Shown here piece by piece: positions 27,325 through 36,856 of a stretch of 64,000 nt of DNA; position 1 is the stretch's first letter; each line of letters begins with the position of its first letter. A program made the translations under genes and the position numbers. The notes below the pieces were generated by a model. That model made no database searches and was not told the DNA's origin. It saw nothing but the letters and a program-made list of their open reading frames with translations. Origin of the DNA: Vibrio aestuarianus (GTDB taxonomy: Bacteria; Pseudomonadota; Gammaproteobacteria; Enterobacterales; Vibrionaceae); assembly GCF_012395185.1 (NCBI RefSeq), contig NZ_JAAZTU010000015.1, forward strand, positions 1-64,000, read 5' to 3'.

Positions 27325-28720
27325 ACTTTCTAGCCTGCGCTAGTAAGGCTTCAGGAGTTAAGCTCTCTAGCATTTCTTGGTCTTTCTCAGTAAGGTTTGC
27401 GGCAGAACGAGAGCTTCTAATGGATTTCTTATAGACTTGGTTGCCGTCAATATCTGAGCCACTTTCAGAAAACAAATCCTGTTGAACCGAGTGCAATTGA
27501 GATAAAGGATTGCAATCCTCATATTTATAAAATTGACCACGCTTTAGTGCCGTTAATGCGCCTGAGACCAAGAGAAATTGTTCTTTGAATACATGGTCTA
27601 GAGCAGCCATGCTTAGGTCTTGATTGTTTGGTGTTAGATAAGTCAGATAAGACAATGTGGCCTTGATTAGGCTGCTCGCGATAGCGGGGATCCCTGCTGA
27701 TAAGTAGTGAACATGGCGTGTCAGAGTATCAATGTCAGTTGTCTGATTCTTAAGTAATTGTGTCGGGCACATTTGCTTAATGAAGCGTTTCCAAAACGAA
27801 CTTTCAACATCACATTGCTCTAAGATTAGCGACCCTGTCTTTCCAATTCGCCTAGCGGCAGTCATCTCTTTAGAAAACAGATTGAGTGTTGATAGTGTCC
27901 CGACGAGTAATAGTGGTACACCGACCTTGTTAAACAACTCTTCCACGAACTTTAGTGTGGCGTTCTCGTTGTTACCGACTTTCTCGTACTGTCGAGTTTC
28001 AGATAGGTTCTGAGCTTCATCTAGAACAATAATCCCAACACCATGGATGAGTAGCGCCTTACGAACCGCAATCATGAGCGCCGTAACTGAGCTTTTCTGA
28101 TGTGACTCATAATAATTCTCACCAGTTACCGAATCGATGGACTCAAGAATCCTCCAGAGTAGTGCACGCTGCCCGCGAGCTGTTGGGATATCGATCTTAA
28201 GCCAGACAATTTGTTCGTAGGTGAACCTTTGTCCTTGGTACTCTTGATGTGAAATGACTTGAGGAATGGCAGACAAGATGCTTTCTATCATCGCTGACTT
28301 TCCGCGACCCGATAGACCTGCTACCAAAAAACTCTGCTGATTTGCTGTTTGCTTTAGAGTGCGCTCTTGCCCTTCAGGTATTTCAATAGAGTCGGCAAAT
28401 TGCAATTGTTTAATATCGCCATACACCAAAGGGTTGCGATAGATATAGCCTCGCTCAATCATGCGAAATACGGTGTCATAAAGGCGTGGGGCTTCATCCT
28501 GAACAACATAGCACTCAGATAGGTTATCAATGAATGTTCTGGTGTAGTAACCATGATGCTCTGTAGGAAGCGAACTAACATCAATCAACATGTCAGGAGA
28601 TAGTGTTGTTGCCTGGATAAATTGTTTAGGTAGCAATGGCATTCCAAGCGCTTCAATCAGAGGGTTTTGTGCCATCTGAGAGTTAGGGTGAGGTATATAA
28701 TTAGCTATCATCTTGTTCAT
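27317..28720 (-). CDS. tnsC: TnsC-type AAA+ transposition regulator
   Basis: 467 aa from ATG 28720 (MNKMIANYIPH); ATGs at 28711 and 28729-28732 are also possible, all overlapping the tnsB 3' end. Walker A is AGLSGRGKSAM near 134-144 and Walker B is GIIVLDEAQNLSET near 220, followed by a sensor-like VPLLLVGTLSTLNLF. TnsC links target-bound TniQ/TnsD to the TnsAB transposase and mediates target immunity. The ATPase core is intact. Confidence 0.92.
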   Translation of the reverse strand: MNKMIANYIPHPNSQMAQNPLIEALGMPLLPKQFIQATTLSPDMLIDVSSLPTEHHGYYTRTFIDNLSECYVVQDEAPRLYDTVFRMIERGYIYRNPLVYGDIKQLQFADSIEIPEGQERTLKQTANQQSFLVAGLSGRGKSAMIESILSAIPQVISHQEYQGQRFTYEQIVWLKIDIPTARGQRALLWRILESIDSVTGENYYESHQKSSVTALMIAVRKALLIHGVGIIVLDEAQNLSETRQYEKVGNNENATLKFVEELFNKVGVPLLLVGTLSTLNLFSKEMTAARRIGKTGSLILEQCDVESSFWKRFIKQMCPTQLLKNQTTDIDTLTRHVHYLSAGIPAIASSLIKATLSYLTYLTPNNQDLSMAALDHVFKEQFLLVSGALTALKRGQFYKYEDCNPLSQLHSVQQDLFSESGSDIDGNQVYKKSIRSSRSAANLTEKDQEMLESLTPEALLAQARKYE

Positions 28721-30878
28721 CATCAAAGTCAAAAAAATCAGGTGTTTCCAAGTGTTGGGTACTCTTTTTAGCAGTGGAGCTAGCGTTATCTTCGGAACTT
28801 AACGTTGCTGCTATTTGTTCAGATTGTTTACTGCGTTCAATAGAAGAGACGATACTCTTTCGTTCTTTGATACCTGTCTGGATAGACTTTGCTGACGATG
28901 TTTTTAAGAATCGAGCGTCAGCTTTTGCTTGTTTATCGATTTCATCCAGTTTGTTTAAGAACTCAATTTTGTTAGCGAATGAATGTTCTTCATGAAGGCT
29001 TTGTTTTTGTTTGGTTAGTTCGATTTCATGAAGGGTCGATTGCCAAATTTGATTACGATACGCTTCAGAGCGGTCAGTGAGTTCTAAAGTAATTAGCTCA
29101 TTAGATTCAGGATCTTTACACCAAATAAAGTTCGTTGAATTTTGGTCGTATCGAACCTCCACAGTGTATCGGCCAAAATTACGAGCTTTGTCTAACCATT
29201 GTTTATGAATGATTTTGTTAGCGCTGTAATACAGCCCCTTAAAGTAAACGCCCTCCATTCTCACAGTCGCCTTGTCAGCAGGTAGCAATGCGAAACGAAG
29301 TCGCTCTTCAGGAATTTGAGCTGGCGGTATCATCATTTCTTCTAGGCCGTAGAGATATAAGTCTCTAGGAGAGAAACCAACATCATCACGAGACATCTCG
29401 AAGTTATGGTTGTTCTTTCTAAGGCGGTTGTTATTGGTATAAATGATTGTTCTTATGAGCTTTTCCATGAATGCTTCGAAGGACATCGACGCTTTTCTAG
29501 AAGCGTGTTGCTCTTCCTTGCTGGGTACTTTCATGACTTGACCAGGCACAAATCGAACAGCATTTTGATGAAAGATATCAAATGCTTTCTCGACAGTTCC
29601 TTTACAATCCCCGCGATGATACGGAGCGAAACTGGCGATTGATAAGCCAATTTCGCCCTTAAGCATGCTTTCAATATTACGGTCTGTATACTCGGAACCT
29701 CGATCCATGACTAACTGTGAGCAAACATGGTGGCACGGCCATTCGTTTTCAGTAATTTCAACGCCATAGCGTTTAGCAAACTGGACTTTGTTGGTAAAAG
29801 CATTGAAAAGGGCTTGTGATGCTCCAGTCCAATCTGGGCCGTGAAAACAAGCATGAGTGCCAACAAACATGCCAGACCACGTATCTACAACTAGATAGAT
29901 CACTGGGCGTCCCGTGGCTAACTGATTGGTTTTGTCGTAGGGGTAACGTATGTATTGATCAACGACTGTTGCATCTATTTCATAGCGACTTGTGGGGCCA
30001 CGAACACCCTGCCGAGCAAGGCCTGCACGACCTCGGTAGTCTTTTTGAAAATTGGTCGTGCCGACAGCCTTCCTTATCAATTCAAGTTGATCTACGTTTT
30101 GCTTAAAATGATATTTAAATGCATTTCGTGAAATGAGTTTGGCCCTTGGAACAGGTAAAGCTATCTCATGTGCTTCTTCAATCATTGGTTTAACACGTGC
30201 ATACATGAACTTGCGTGTAAACTGATCGTAAAGGTCACTCAGCCTAGCTTTGCCACCGTTTGGAATGGTTTTAGCAAATCGTCGAATATGTTTAATGTCT
30301 TGTAGAGTGACTCCACGATAAGGACTTCCATATTTGGTTTTCGGGCCACTTTTGCCTAACTCAGGGTCTTGGTCAAATGACGGTACTTCAGGTAAAGACT
30401 GATTCGTTCCGCAATTTCTCCATAGAGGGAGTAGAGCATTGACGTGAGAACCGTAATACCAGTAACGATTTAAAATTTTTGCTACATAACTGCGGCTGCG
30501 ACCTGATGTTTCTATCAATCGATGTAAGATTGAACTGCTATCGATAAAAAGATAGTTGTAACGTAGTTCGTCGTTATCGATTAACGGGGCAATAATGTTA
30601 AAGCTGCTATCTCTGCGTTGTAACCACTTTCTGCGCTTCTTATCCTTCAGTAACTCTTCGTCCGACATGTATAGGTAAGGGCTAAAGGAATGCTCTAGCA
30701 CTTTCCATTTGCCCAGCTCTATTTGCCTCAACGTATCACTTAGCATAATCGTATGAGGCCTTTTAGGGCGTTCAACATTGAGCTGAGTGACAGCAATTTG
30801 GTCGAGGTCTTGGCAAATATCTACGATAAGATATTCAAGCCCTTTTTTGCCATCGACTAATTTTTGATTAATTCTCAT
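28701..30878 (-). CDS. tnsB: TnsB-type DDE transposase
   Basis: 725 aa (Tn7 TnsB 702). The RNase H-fold core has catalytic residues D302 (RYEIDATVVD), D392 (LVMDRGSEYTD) and E430 (CKGTVEKAF). It also shows the IYLVVDTWSGMFVG strand region typical of integrase-like DDE enzymes. The N-terminal DNA-binding region has helix-turn-helix-like segments, and the acidic C-terminus (DFFDFDDEQDD) probably contacts TnsC. It cuts 3' ends and joins them to target. Overlaps tnsA by 11 bases and tnsC by about 20. Confidence 0.95.
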   Translation of the reverse strand: MRINQKLVDGKKGLEYLIVDICQDLDQIAVTQLNVERPKRPHTIMLSDTLRQIELGKWKVLEHSFSPYLYMSDEELLKDKKRRKWLQRRDSSFNIIAPLIDNDELRYNYLFIDSSSILHRLIETSGRSRSYVAKILNRYWYYGSHVNALLPLWRNCGTNQSLPEVPSFDQDPELGKSGPKTKYGSPYRGVTLQDIKHIRRFAKTIPNGGKARLSDLYDQFTRKFMYARVKPMIEEAHEIALPVPRAKLISRNAFKYHFKQNVDQLELIRKAVGTTNFQKDYRGRAGLARQGVRGPTSRYEIDATVVDQYIRYPYDKTNQLATGRPVIYLVVDTWSGMFVGTHACFHGPDWTGASQALFNAFTNKVQFAKRYGVEITENEWPCHHVCSQLVMDRGSEYTDRNIESMLKGEIGLSIASFAPYHRGDCKGTVEKAFDIFHQNAVRFVPGQVMKVPSKEEQHASRKASMSFEAFMEKLIRTIIYTNNNRLRKNNHNFEMSRDDVGFSPRDLYLYGLEEMMIPPAQIPEERLRFALLPADKATVRMEGVYFKGLYYSANKIIHKQWLDKARNFGRYTVEVRYDQNSTNFIWCKDPESNELITLELTDRSEAYRNQIWQSTLHEIELTKQKQSLHEEHSFANKIEFLNKLDEIDKQAKADARFLKTSSAKSIQTGIKERKSIVSSIERSKQSEQIAATLSSEDNASSTAKKSTQHLETPDFFDFDDEQDDS

Positions 30879-31731
30879 CGTGTTGCGTAATCATCATTAC
30901 AGGGCGAAAAACTTCTATGCGCTCATTCAGGTCAACGTCTAGTTGACCTGAATACGCAAGATGTTGAAATATCTCTAACGCAGCAAGTTCGGTTACATCA
31001 TGTACTAATGATGCGTGATTCAAATGCTGCTTTAGAGTTTTCTCTGGGTCGTTCATAAGGCTCTTGTTTAGAGTGTTTAACATCCCTTCGCACAGTGGGC
31101 CTTCGATTTGGCTCTCGCGTACATGATGGTAAGTCTCTCTAAGCCATTGAAGGTTGTATGTTTTGTTGGGGTTTAAGTCTTCATCTGTTATTTGCGTTAG
31201 ATGATGGTTGTAATGCCCCCAGTACATCTCTTCAATTTTGAACTTTTGTTGGGTTCGTGTGACTTTTTGGGGAGGCTCAAATTCAGTGCTTAGTGCTGAG
31301 GTCGGTTTATAGTTATACGGCTGAATGCCAAGCTGGTCTCTCGTCGCATCATACAAGGTGACAACGAAATCCGTGGTCATGGTTGCAGCAGGAATATCTT
31401 TACCATCCCTTTCTTTGTATTTAGCAGGGTGTCGATAATTCAGATGTTTAGCCCACTCGAGAGTTTCATTTATCGGTAAGGGGTATTGTTCTTGTATATC
31501 CAAGACTTCAGGATCGTGCTCAAGATGAAAGAATAGAGCAAGCTCACCTAGGCTGAATAAGTGATGGCAGCGTTTCGTCTTGTGACTGAAAACAATATGA
31601 GATAGACCGACACTATTTGAACGGCGAACTGTAATATATGGCTCGTACTCGCCATTCTTAATCTTCTTTAAGTGTTTTTCTAATTTTCTGAGCTCATAGT
31701 TTGTTATGTATGGTTGCTTAACTATTTTCAT
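30868..31731 (-). CDS. tnsA: TnsA endonuclease
   Basis: ATG 31731 follows GTGAGGA; the product is 287 aa (Tn7 TnsA 273). Catalytic residues of the endonuclease fold are in place: E63 (GELALFFHLEHDPEV), D121 (MTTDFVV) and K142 (YNYKPTSAL). The motif LDIQEQYPLP is characteristic. TnsA cuts the 5' strands so the element moves by cut-and-paste. It is first in the operon tnsA-B-C-tniQ-tnsD-orf207, with every junction overlapping or a few bases long. Confidence 0.94.
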   Translation of the reverse strand: MKIVKQPYITNYELRKLEKHLKKIKNGEYEPYITVRRSNSVGLSHIVFSHKTKRCHHLFSLGELALFFHLEHDPEVLDIQEQYPLPINETLEWAKHLNYRHPAKYKERDGKDIPAATMTTDFVVTLYDATRDQLGIQPYNYKPTSALSTEFEPPQKVTRTQQKFKIEEMYWGHYNHHLTQITDEDLNPNKTYNLQWLRETYHHVRESQIEGPLCEGMLNTLNKSLMNDPEKTLKQHLNHASLVHDVTELAALEIFQHLAYSGQLDVDLNERIEVFRPVMMITQHDEN

Positions 31732-32154
31732 ATGCCTAATCCTCACTTACTAATATATTGTTAGCAGCCTTTCTAGGGTTTGTCTAACTGGCTGTGCTTA
31801 TAAGTGGTTGTAAGTAAAGGATTTATTATAACTTATATAATTAGTTTAGAGCTTAGGGAACTGAATTAGAAAAGCTTGTAATTCAATGTGATATTTGAAG
31901 TGATACATGGAATTTGCAGTTTTTCATTAGGCTTATTTATTATTCCTTATATAAATCGATATAGAATCTAATGCCTTTATATTTCATTGCTTTAAGAAAG
32001 GATTGTTCACGGATCGTACACTTGGATCCCTGACTTAAAAAAAACTGATAAAACATGCAAATTTATTGGTCTGGTTGCTTATTTTCGACAGAGTTAGATA
32101 TCTTTTTTAAAGAGGCTAATATTACAAACATGTGATGATTAGTTAGGCTTGGTT
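31732..32154. promoter_or_regulatory. Divergent promoter region between tnsA and the defence cargo
   Basis: About 420 very AT-rich bases. The tns operon promoter should lie near 31780-31870, and the promoter for the rightward cargo near 32050-32130. Small AT palindromic stretches such as CTTATATAA occur at about 31829 and 31956. I see no coding sequence and no recognised operator. Confidence 0.45.
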
Positions 32155-32583
32155 ATGGTTAGCGCAGAAAGATTTATCAGTATGGCATGGGAACTAGAGC
32201 TCACCATCTGCTCATTGATAACTGAGCATACACCAGAGGGCTACTTGGATGTGTGTAGAGACCGAGCTAAGAGTAGAGGCATAGATGTCTTTAATCTGAA
32301 CTTTAATGAGTATGCATCCCCCCTAGTTGCTTTCACAGCAGAAGAGAATCGAGAACTGGTTGCTACTTTGGAAGGTTGTAGACGCAAGACACTTGTCATC
32401 TTTGAAGGAGCTGACGCGCTGGCACCTTTGGAGTGTAATGAGACGTTTTGGTTAAGATCTTTACTGGTTAATAGCGATGCTAGTGAGCTTGTTGTTATTT
32501 TCTTGGTTACAAGTGAGGGGAAGGTAAGGTTGTTTCAGGATACTGAGGGAGCGTTCTATTGGGGTTGTGTGGATTTAAATTAG
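32155..32583 (+). CDS. Unknown 142-aa protein upstream of the Gabija-like pair
   Basis: Start ATG 32155 (an in-frame TTG lies six bases earlier). The acidic protein contains RRKTLVIFEGADALAPLE near residue 75, which resembles a Walker B strand, and ELVVIFLVTSEGKVRLF, a following sensor-like strand, but there is no Walker A. It may be a degenerate ATPase half or a regulator; I recognise no family. It lies 99 bases upstream of the OLD-nuclease gene on the same strand and may be part of the same module. Confidence 0.6.
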   Translation: MVSAERFISMAWELELTICSLITEHTPEGYLDVCRDRAKSRGIDVFNLNFNEYASPLVAFTAEENRELVATLEGCRRKTLVIFEGADALAPLECNETFWLRSLLVNSDASELVVIFLVTSEGKVRLFQDTEGAFYWGCVDLN

Positions 32584-32682
32584 AAGTCAGGTAAATACAG
32601 TTCTTATTTGATGCATAGATCAACAACTTACATTTAGTCAGATATTAAAATGATTGCTTATTTACTATCTGATGAGTAACTC

Positions 32683-34908
32683 ATGAAAATTAGCTTTGTA
32701 GACATTCAAAACTTCCGAAAGTTGAAGCGCTGTCGCGTGGAGTTTGCGAAGGAGCAGACACTTTTAGTTGGGGCAAATAATAGCGGAAAGACCTCAGCGA
32801 CAGATGCGTTGATTTGTTTTCTCGATAAAGGCAAAAAGATAACCTCAACCGATTTCACATTATGCAACTGGATGGCCTTGAATGAGTTTGCTGAATCTTG
32901 GATGAAACAGGGGGCAACTGTAGCAGGGCTGCCAGAATGGCAACCTTATTGTCCTTCGTTAGATGTTTGGATAGACGCAGATGTTAAAGAAGTTCAAAGA
33001 GTTTCTCACCTTATACCTACTTTAAAGTGGAATGGAGAACCTTTAGGTGTTCGCTTGATATATCAACCCAAAGACTTAGATAGATTACGGGAAAACTATG
33101 TACGTGAAAGGGATGCTGTAGTTAAAGTAAACAAAGAGAAGCAACTATCACTTTGGCCTAGAGACTTTAAAGACTACCTTAAAGAAAAGTTACATGTTGA
33201 ATTTGAAATCAAAGCATATTTACTTGATCCCTCCAAGAAAGATAAGACTCAAACGCTATCAAATGATTCTATATGTTTTGATTCTGATCCATTTAAGGGT
33301 ATTTTTCGAGTCGATACAATTGAAGCGCAAAGAGGCTTTTCTGACCCTCACTCAGATTTAGGAAAACCAGCTAGCAGTTTATCTTCACAACTAAACGAGT
33401 ACTACAAACGCCATTTAAATCCGTCTGATATGCCTGAGGCTGAAGATTTAGATGCGTTAGAGGCAGTTGAAAAGGCTCAAATCGAGTTTGATTCTCGATT
33501 GGATAAAGCCTTTGAAAAAACTCTTGGTGAGATAAAGGAGCTAGGATATCCAGGGTTTACCGATCCTGATATTAAGCTATCTAGCAGGTTGAACCCGATC
33601 GATACTTTAGAGCATGATGCTGCTGTAATCTTTGACGTTAGAAAACAGAATTTCGGTGACAATACATTTTCTCTTCCTGAGCAATACAATGGATTGGGTT
33701 ACAAAAACTTGATCCATATAATTTTTCAGTTGATTACTTTCCGAGATCGTTGGTTGAAGGTCGGGAAAATAGGGAAAAAGCGCTCGGAAGAAGATGCGGC
33801 GATTGAACCTATCCATTTAGTTTTGGTTGAAGAACCAGAAGCTCACCTCCATGCTCAAGTACAACAGGTTTTTGTTCGTAAAGCCTATAAGGTACTCAGA
33901 GAGTATGGAGCCGTTGAAGCTAATTTGACGACCCAAATGGTTATTAGTACCCACTCTAGCTACGTTGCTTATGAAGCAGGTTTTGAATCCCTTCGTTATT
34001 TCAAAAGAAAACCTGCTTCTAAAGAACAACCGACTCCTCAGGCTGAAGTGGTGAACCTTGCGACAGTTTTCCCTTCCGAGAAGAAAAATGAAACTGATGT
34101 ATCGTCCACGAACAAATTTGTTTCAAGGTATCTAAAGACAACTCATTGCGACTTGTTCTTTGCTAATGGGGTGATTCTGGTAGAGGGGGCTGCGGAACGG
34201 ATGCTTCTACCACATTTCATTTCCAATCATCATCAGGATTTGAGACGAAGCTATATTTCAATATTGGAAATTGGTGGTGCTCATGCGCAAAGATTGCGTC
34301 CTCTAATTGAACTACTAGGTTTACCAACATTAGTTATTACCGATACTGATGCGTGTGACTCTCTAGGGAAAAAAGCTCGACCGAAAAGAGGGGCTTCTTT
34401 AGAGTTTGGCAGTGAAACACTAAAAAGTTGGTTTGAATTTAGTAATTTGACTTTGGACGACCTACTTGACCTACCACCTGAGCGAAAAGTTCAAAGTAAC
34501 GTTCGCGTATCTTTCCAATATGGTATTCAGACTAAATTTACTTCGAAAGCGAGAACGACGAAAGAAGTCATTCCTTATACGTTCGAAGATGCAGTAGCTC
34601 TGACGAACCTAGAGCTATTTAGGAAGCTAAGTAACTCAACTGGAATGGTAAAGAAAATGCATTTAGCTACAAAAATGAAAACACTAAATGCTTGTTGCAA
34701 TGCAATGTATAAGGCTCTCGATGGAGAGAAAGCAAAAATGGCTTTAGATCTATTATTTGATGTTGAACCTAGCGATCTGCTTGTTCCAGAGTACATAAGC
34801 GAGGGGCTGGTTTGGCTAGAGGGTGAGCTAGAGACTATGAGCTTAGAATATACATGGGTACCAGAAAATGAAGCCTCTGAAATTAAGGAGGAAATGATTG
34901 GTGAGTAA
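32683..34908 (+). CDS. gajA: Gabija-like GajA: OLD-family ATPase-TOPRIM nuclease
   Basis: 741 aa. The N-terminal ABC-type ATPase has Walker A GANNSGKTS (residues 30-38), signature/Walker B region LVLVEEPEAHLHAQ near 380 and the H-loop ISTHSSYVAYE near 425. The TOPRIM nuclease follows, with VILVEGAAERMLLPHF near 495 and LVITDTDA near 550. Paired with a UvrD-like helicase this is the Gabija anti-phage arrangement (class 2 OLD). It is longer than the B. cereus GajA prototype (578 aa), with inserts in both halves. It overlaps gajB by eight bases. Confidence 0.85.
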   Translation: MKISFVDIQNFRKLKRCRVEFAKEQTLLVGANNSGKTSATDALICFLDKGKKITSTDFTLCNWMALNEFAESWMKQGATVAGLPEWQPYCPSLDVWIDADVKEVQRVSHLIPTLKWNGEPLGVRLIYQPKDLDRLRENYVRERDAVVKVNKEKQLSLWPRDFKDYLKEKLHVEFEIKAYLLDPSKKDKTQTLSNDSICFDSDPFKGIFRVDTIEAQRGFSDPHSDLGKPASSLSSQLNEYYKRHLNPSDMPEAEDLDALEAVEKAQIEFDSRLDKAFEKTLGEIKELGYPGFTDPDIKLSSRLNPIDTLEHDAAVIFDVRKQNFGDNTFSLPEQYNGLGYKNLIHIIFQLITFRDRWLKVGKIGKKRSEEDAAIEPIHLVLVEEPEAHLHAQVQQVFVRKAYKVLREYGAVEANLTTQMVISTHSSYVAYEAGFESLRYFKRKPASKEQPTPQAEVVNLATVFPSEKKNETDVSSTNKFVSRYLKTTHCDLFFANGVILVEGAAERMLLPHFISNHHQDLRRSYISILEIGGAHAQRLRPLIELLGLPTLVITDTDACDSLGKKARPKRGASLEFGSETLKSWFEFSNLTLDDLLDLPPERKVQSNVRVSFQYGIQTKFTSKARTTKEVIPYTFEDAVALTNLELFRKLSNSTGMVKKMHLATKMKTLNACCNAMYKALDGEKAKMALDLLFDVEPSDLLVPEYISEGLVWLEGELETMSLEYTWVPENEASEIKEEMIGE

Positions 34909-36760
34909 GCCTAACAGCCTAATCGGGGTCGATCATGAAATCTACGGATACCTAAACCTTGATAATCCCAAGAGCTTTCTATTATTTGCTGGTGCTGGTT
35001 CAGGTAAAACTAGGTCTCTAGTAAATGTATTACAAGAAATACGAGAGAAGAACTTAGGTCGCCTTATCCAAAATGGTCAGCGGGTCGGGGTCATAACATA
35101 TACCAATGCGGCGTGTAATGAAATTCAACGGCGCTTGTCTTATGACCCATTGTTTCACGTATCCACAATCCATAGCTTTGTTTGGGAGATGATTAAGCCG
35201 TTTACCGAAGATATTAAAGAGTGGCTTAAGGCAAAGCTTAGTGCCGATATCGAGGATCTTGACTTAAGAATCTCGAAAGCTAGAGACATCAACAATAAGA
35301 CTGCTCAGCAGAATATTAGAAAAAGAGAGTCTAAAGCTACGAGATTAGACGAATTACGATTGGTTAAAAAGTTTTCGTACTCGCCTACAAGTAATAGGGT
35401 CGAAAGAGGTACGGTTTCTCATGAAGAAGTTATACAGATTACTGCAACTCTATTGAATGAGAGCCAGTTACTTCAAAATATACTTACAAATAGGTATCCC
35501 ATACTTTTAATAGATGAAAGCCAGGACACCAGAAAAGAGCTCATGGAGGCTTTCATTCAAACTCAAAGTTTGAACCGTTCGAAGTTTTCTCTTGGGTTAT
35601 TTGGAGATCTCATGCAAAGGATTTATGGAGGAGGGAAACATGATCTTGAGTCCTCATTGCCTGACGATTGGAAGACCCCTTCGAAGACGATAAATTACCG
35701 CTGCCCGCAGCGTGTAATAGAGTTAATTAACAGTATTCGCGAAGAGGATGACAAGAAAAAGCAGGAGCCAAAAGCTGGAGCGTCACTTGGAGTTGTTAGG
35801 TTGTTTATTGTTGATTCTGATACAGCGCGTAAGCGAGATGTAGAAGCTTCAATTAGAGCTAAGATGTCAGCTATTACAGATGATTCTTTGTGGCTTGAAC
35901 CAAATCAGATAAAAGCCCTTACTTTGGAACATGCAATGGCAGCTATTAGGGGTAATTTCGATAAATTTTATTTGCCACTTGCAACAGTTGACAGTCTTAG
36001 AGACTCCTTACTTAACGGAACAAATACTTCTTTAAGGTTTTTGTGTAATAGTTTATTACCTCTTGTTAATGCAATTCGAGTTCGAGATGAGTTTGCCATT
36101 GCAAGTATTATCAAAAAGCACTCTGGAGTTATCAGCTCCAATAACGTGGATTTTTGCTTAGACCCAATATTGACTCTTAAAAGCACAGATGAGTCAGTTG
36201 AAAAAGTAAGAGTTATAGTCTCGGAACTTGATCCTTCTGTGGCACAGGTTCTGCGTTTGATAAAAGATTACAAGCTACTCTACATTCCTGATGAACTAAA
36301 TGTTCTTCTTGTAGGTTTATCTGACGAGACAAACGATGGGGAAGATGAGAATTTAAGCAAACGGTCAATTGCATGGAATCAGGCTCTTTTAGCTCCTATC
36401 AGCCATTTGGAAAACTACGCGCTTTATATTAATGAAGAGTTAGGGTATGGAACACATCAAGGGGTTAAAGGGTTAGAGTTTGAGCGTGTTATGGCAATTA
36501 TGGACGATAATAGTGCAAATGGATTTTTGTTCCGCTATGAAAAACTATTTGGTGCTCAAGAGTTATCCCAGACGGATATACGAAATCAATCAGAAGGTAA
36601 AGATACTGTTCTATCAAGAACTAGAAGGTTATTTTATGTGATATGTAGTAGGGCAGAAAAGAGTTTAGCTGTCGTTGCATATACCAAAGATCCTGAGGCT
36701 GTAAAGAGGAAGAGTTTAGAGTCTGGCTGGTTTACACGGGATGAAATTGAAATGATGTAG
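34901..36760 (+). CDS. gajB: Gabija-like GajB: UvrD/Rep-type helicase
   Basis: GTG 34901 lies nine bases after AAGGAGGAA inside the end of gajA; TTG 34898 is an alternative. The 619-aa product has superfamily 1 motifs: FAGAGSGKTRSL (motif I, about 29-40), TYTNAACNEIQRRL (Ia), LLIDESQDTRKE (II), GDLMQRIYGGG (III), NYRCPQRVIELI (IV), GTHQGVKGLEFERV (V) and YVICSRAEKSLAVV (VI). In Gabija, GajB processes DNA termini and activates or works with GajA to degrade phage DNA. It is longer than the prototype (494 aa), like its partner. Confidence 0.87.
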   Translation: MSKPNSLIGVDHEIYGYLNLDNPKSFLLFAGAGSGKTRSLVNVLQEIREKNLGRLIQNGQRVGVITYTNAACNEIQRRLSYDPLFHVSTIHSFVWEMIKPFTEDIKEWLKAKLSADIEDLDLRISKARDINNKTAQQNIRKRESKATRLDELRLVKKFSYSPTSNRVERGTVSHEEVIQITATLLNESQLLQNILTNRYPILLIDESQDTRKELMEAFIQTQSLNRSKFSLGLFGDLMQRIYGGGKHDLESSLPDDWKTPSKTINYRCPQRVIELINSIREEDDKKKQEPKAGASLGVVRLFIVDSDTARKRDVEASIRAKMSAITDDSLWLEPNQIKALTLEHAMAAIRGNFDKFYLPLATVDSLRDSLLNGTNTSLRFLCNSLLPLVNAIRVRDEFAIASIIKKHSGVISSNNVDFCLDPILTLKSTDESVEKVRVIVSELDPSVAQVLRLIKDYKLLYIPDELNVLLVGLSDETNDGEDENLSKRSIAWNQALLAPISHLENYALYINEELGYGTHQGVKGLEFERVMAIMDDNSANGFLFRYEKLFGAQELSQTDIRNQSEGKDTVLSRTRRLFYVICSRAEKSLAVVAYTKDPEAVKRKSLESGWFTRDEIEMM

Positions 36761-36816
36761 CGGGGCTCTATCTGCTAGTAATTTGGTGACAGTGATTTCT
36801 AGTTTATAGTAACGTG

Positions 36817-36846
36817 AAAAAGGCGAACCAAACGGTTCGCCTTTTT
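36817..36846. terminator. Terminator hairpin beside the right end
   Basis: AAAAAGGCGAACC and GGTTCGCCTTTTTT arms around a short loop, 57 bases after gajB. Its stem equals that at 19588-19615. It insulates the cargo from the transposon end and gcvP. Confidence 0.8.
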
Positions 36847-36856
36847 TATTGAAGTT

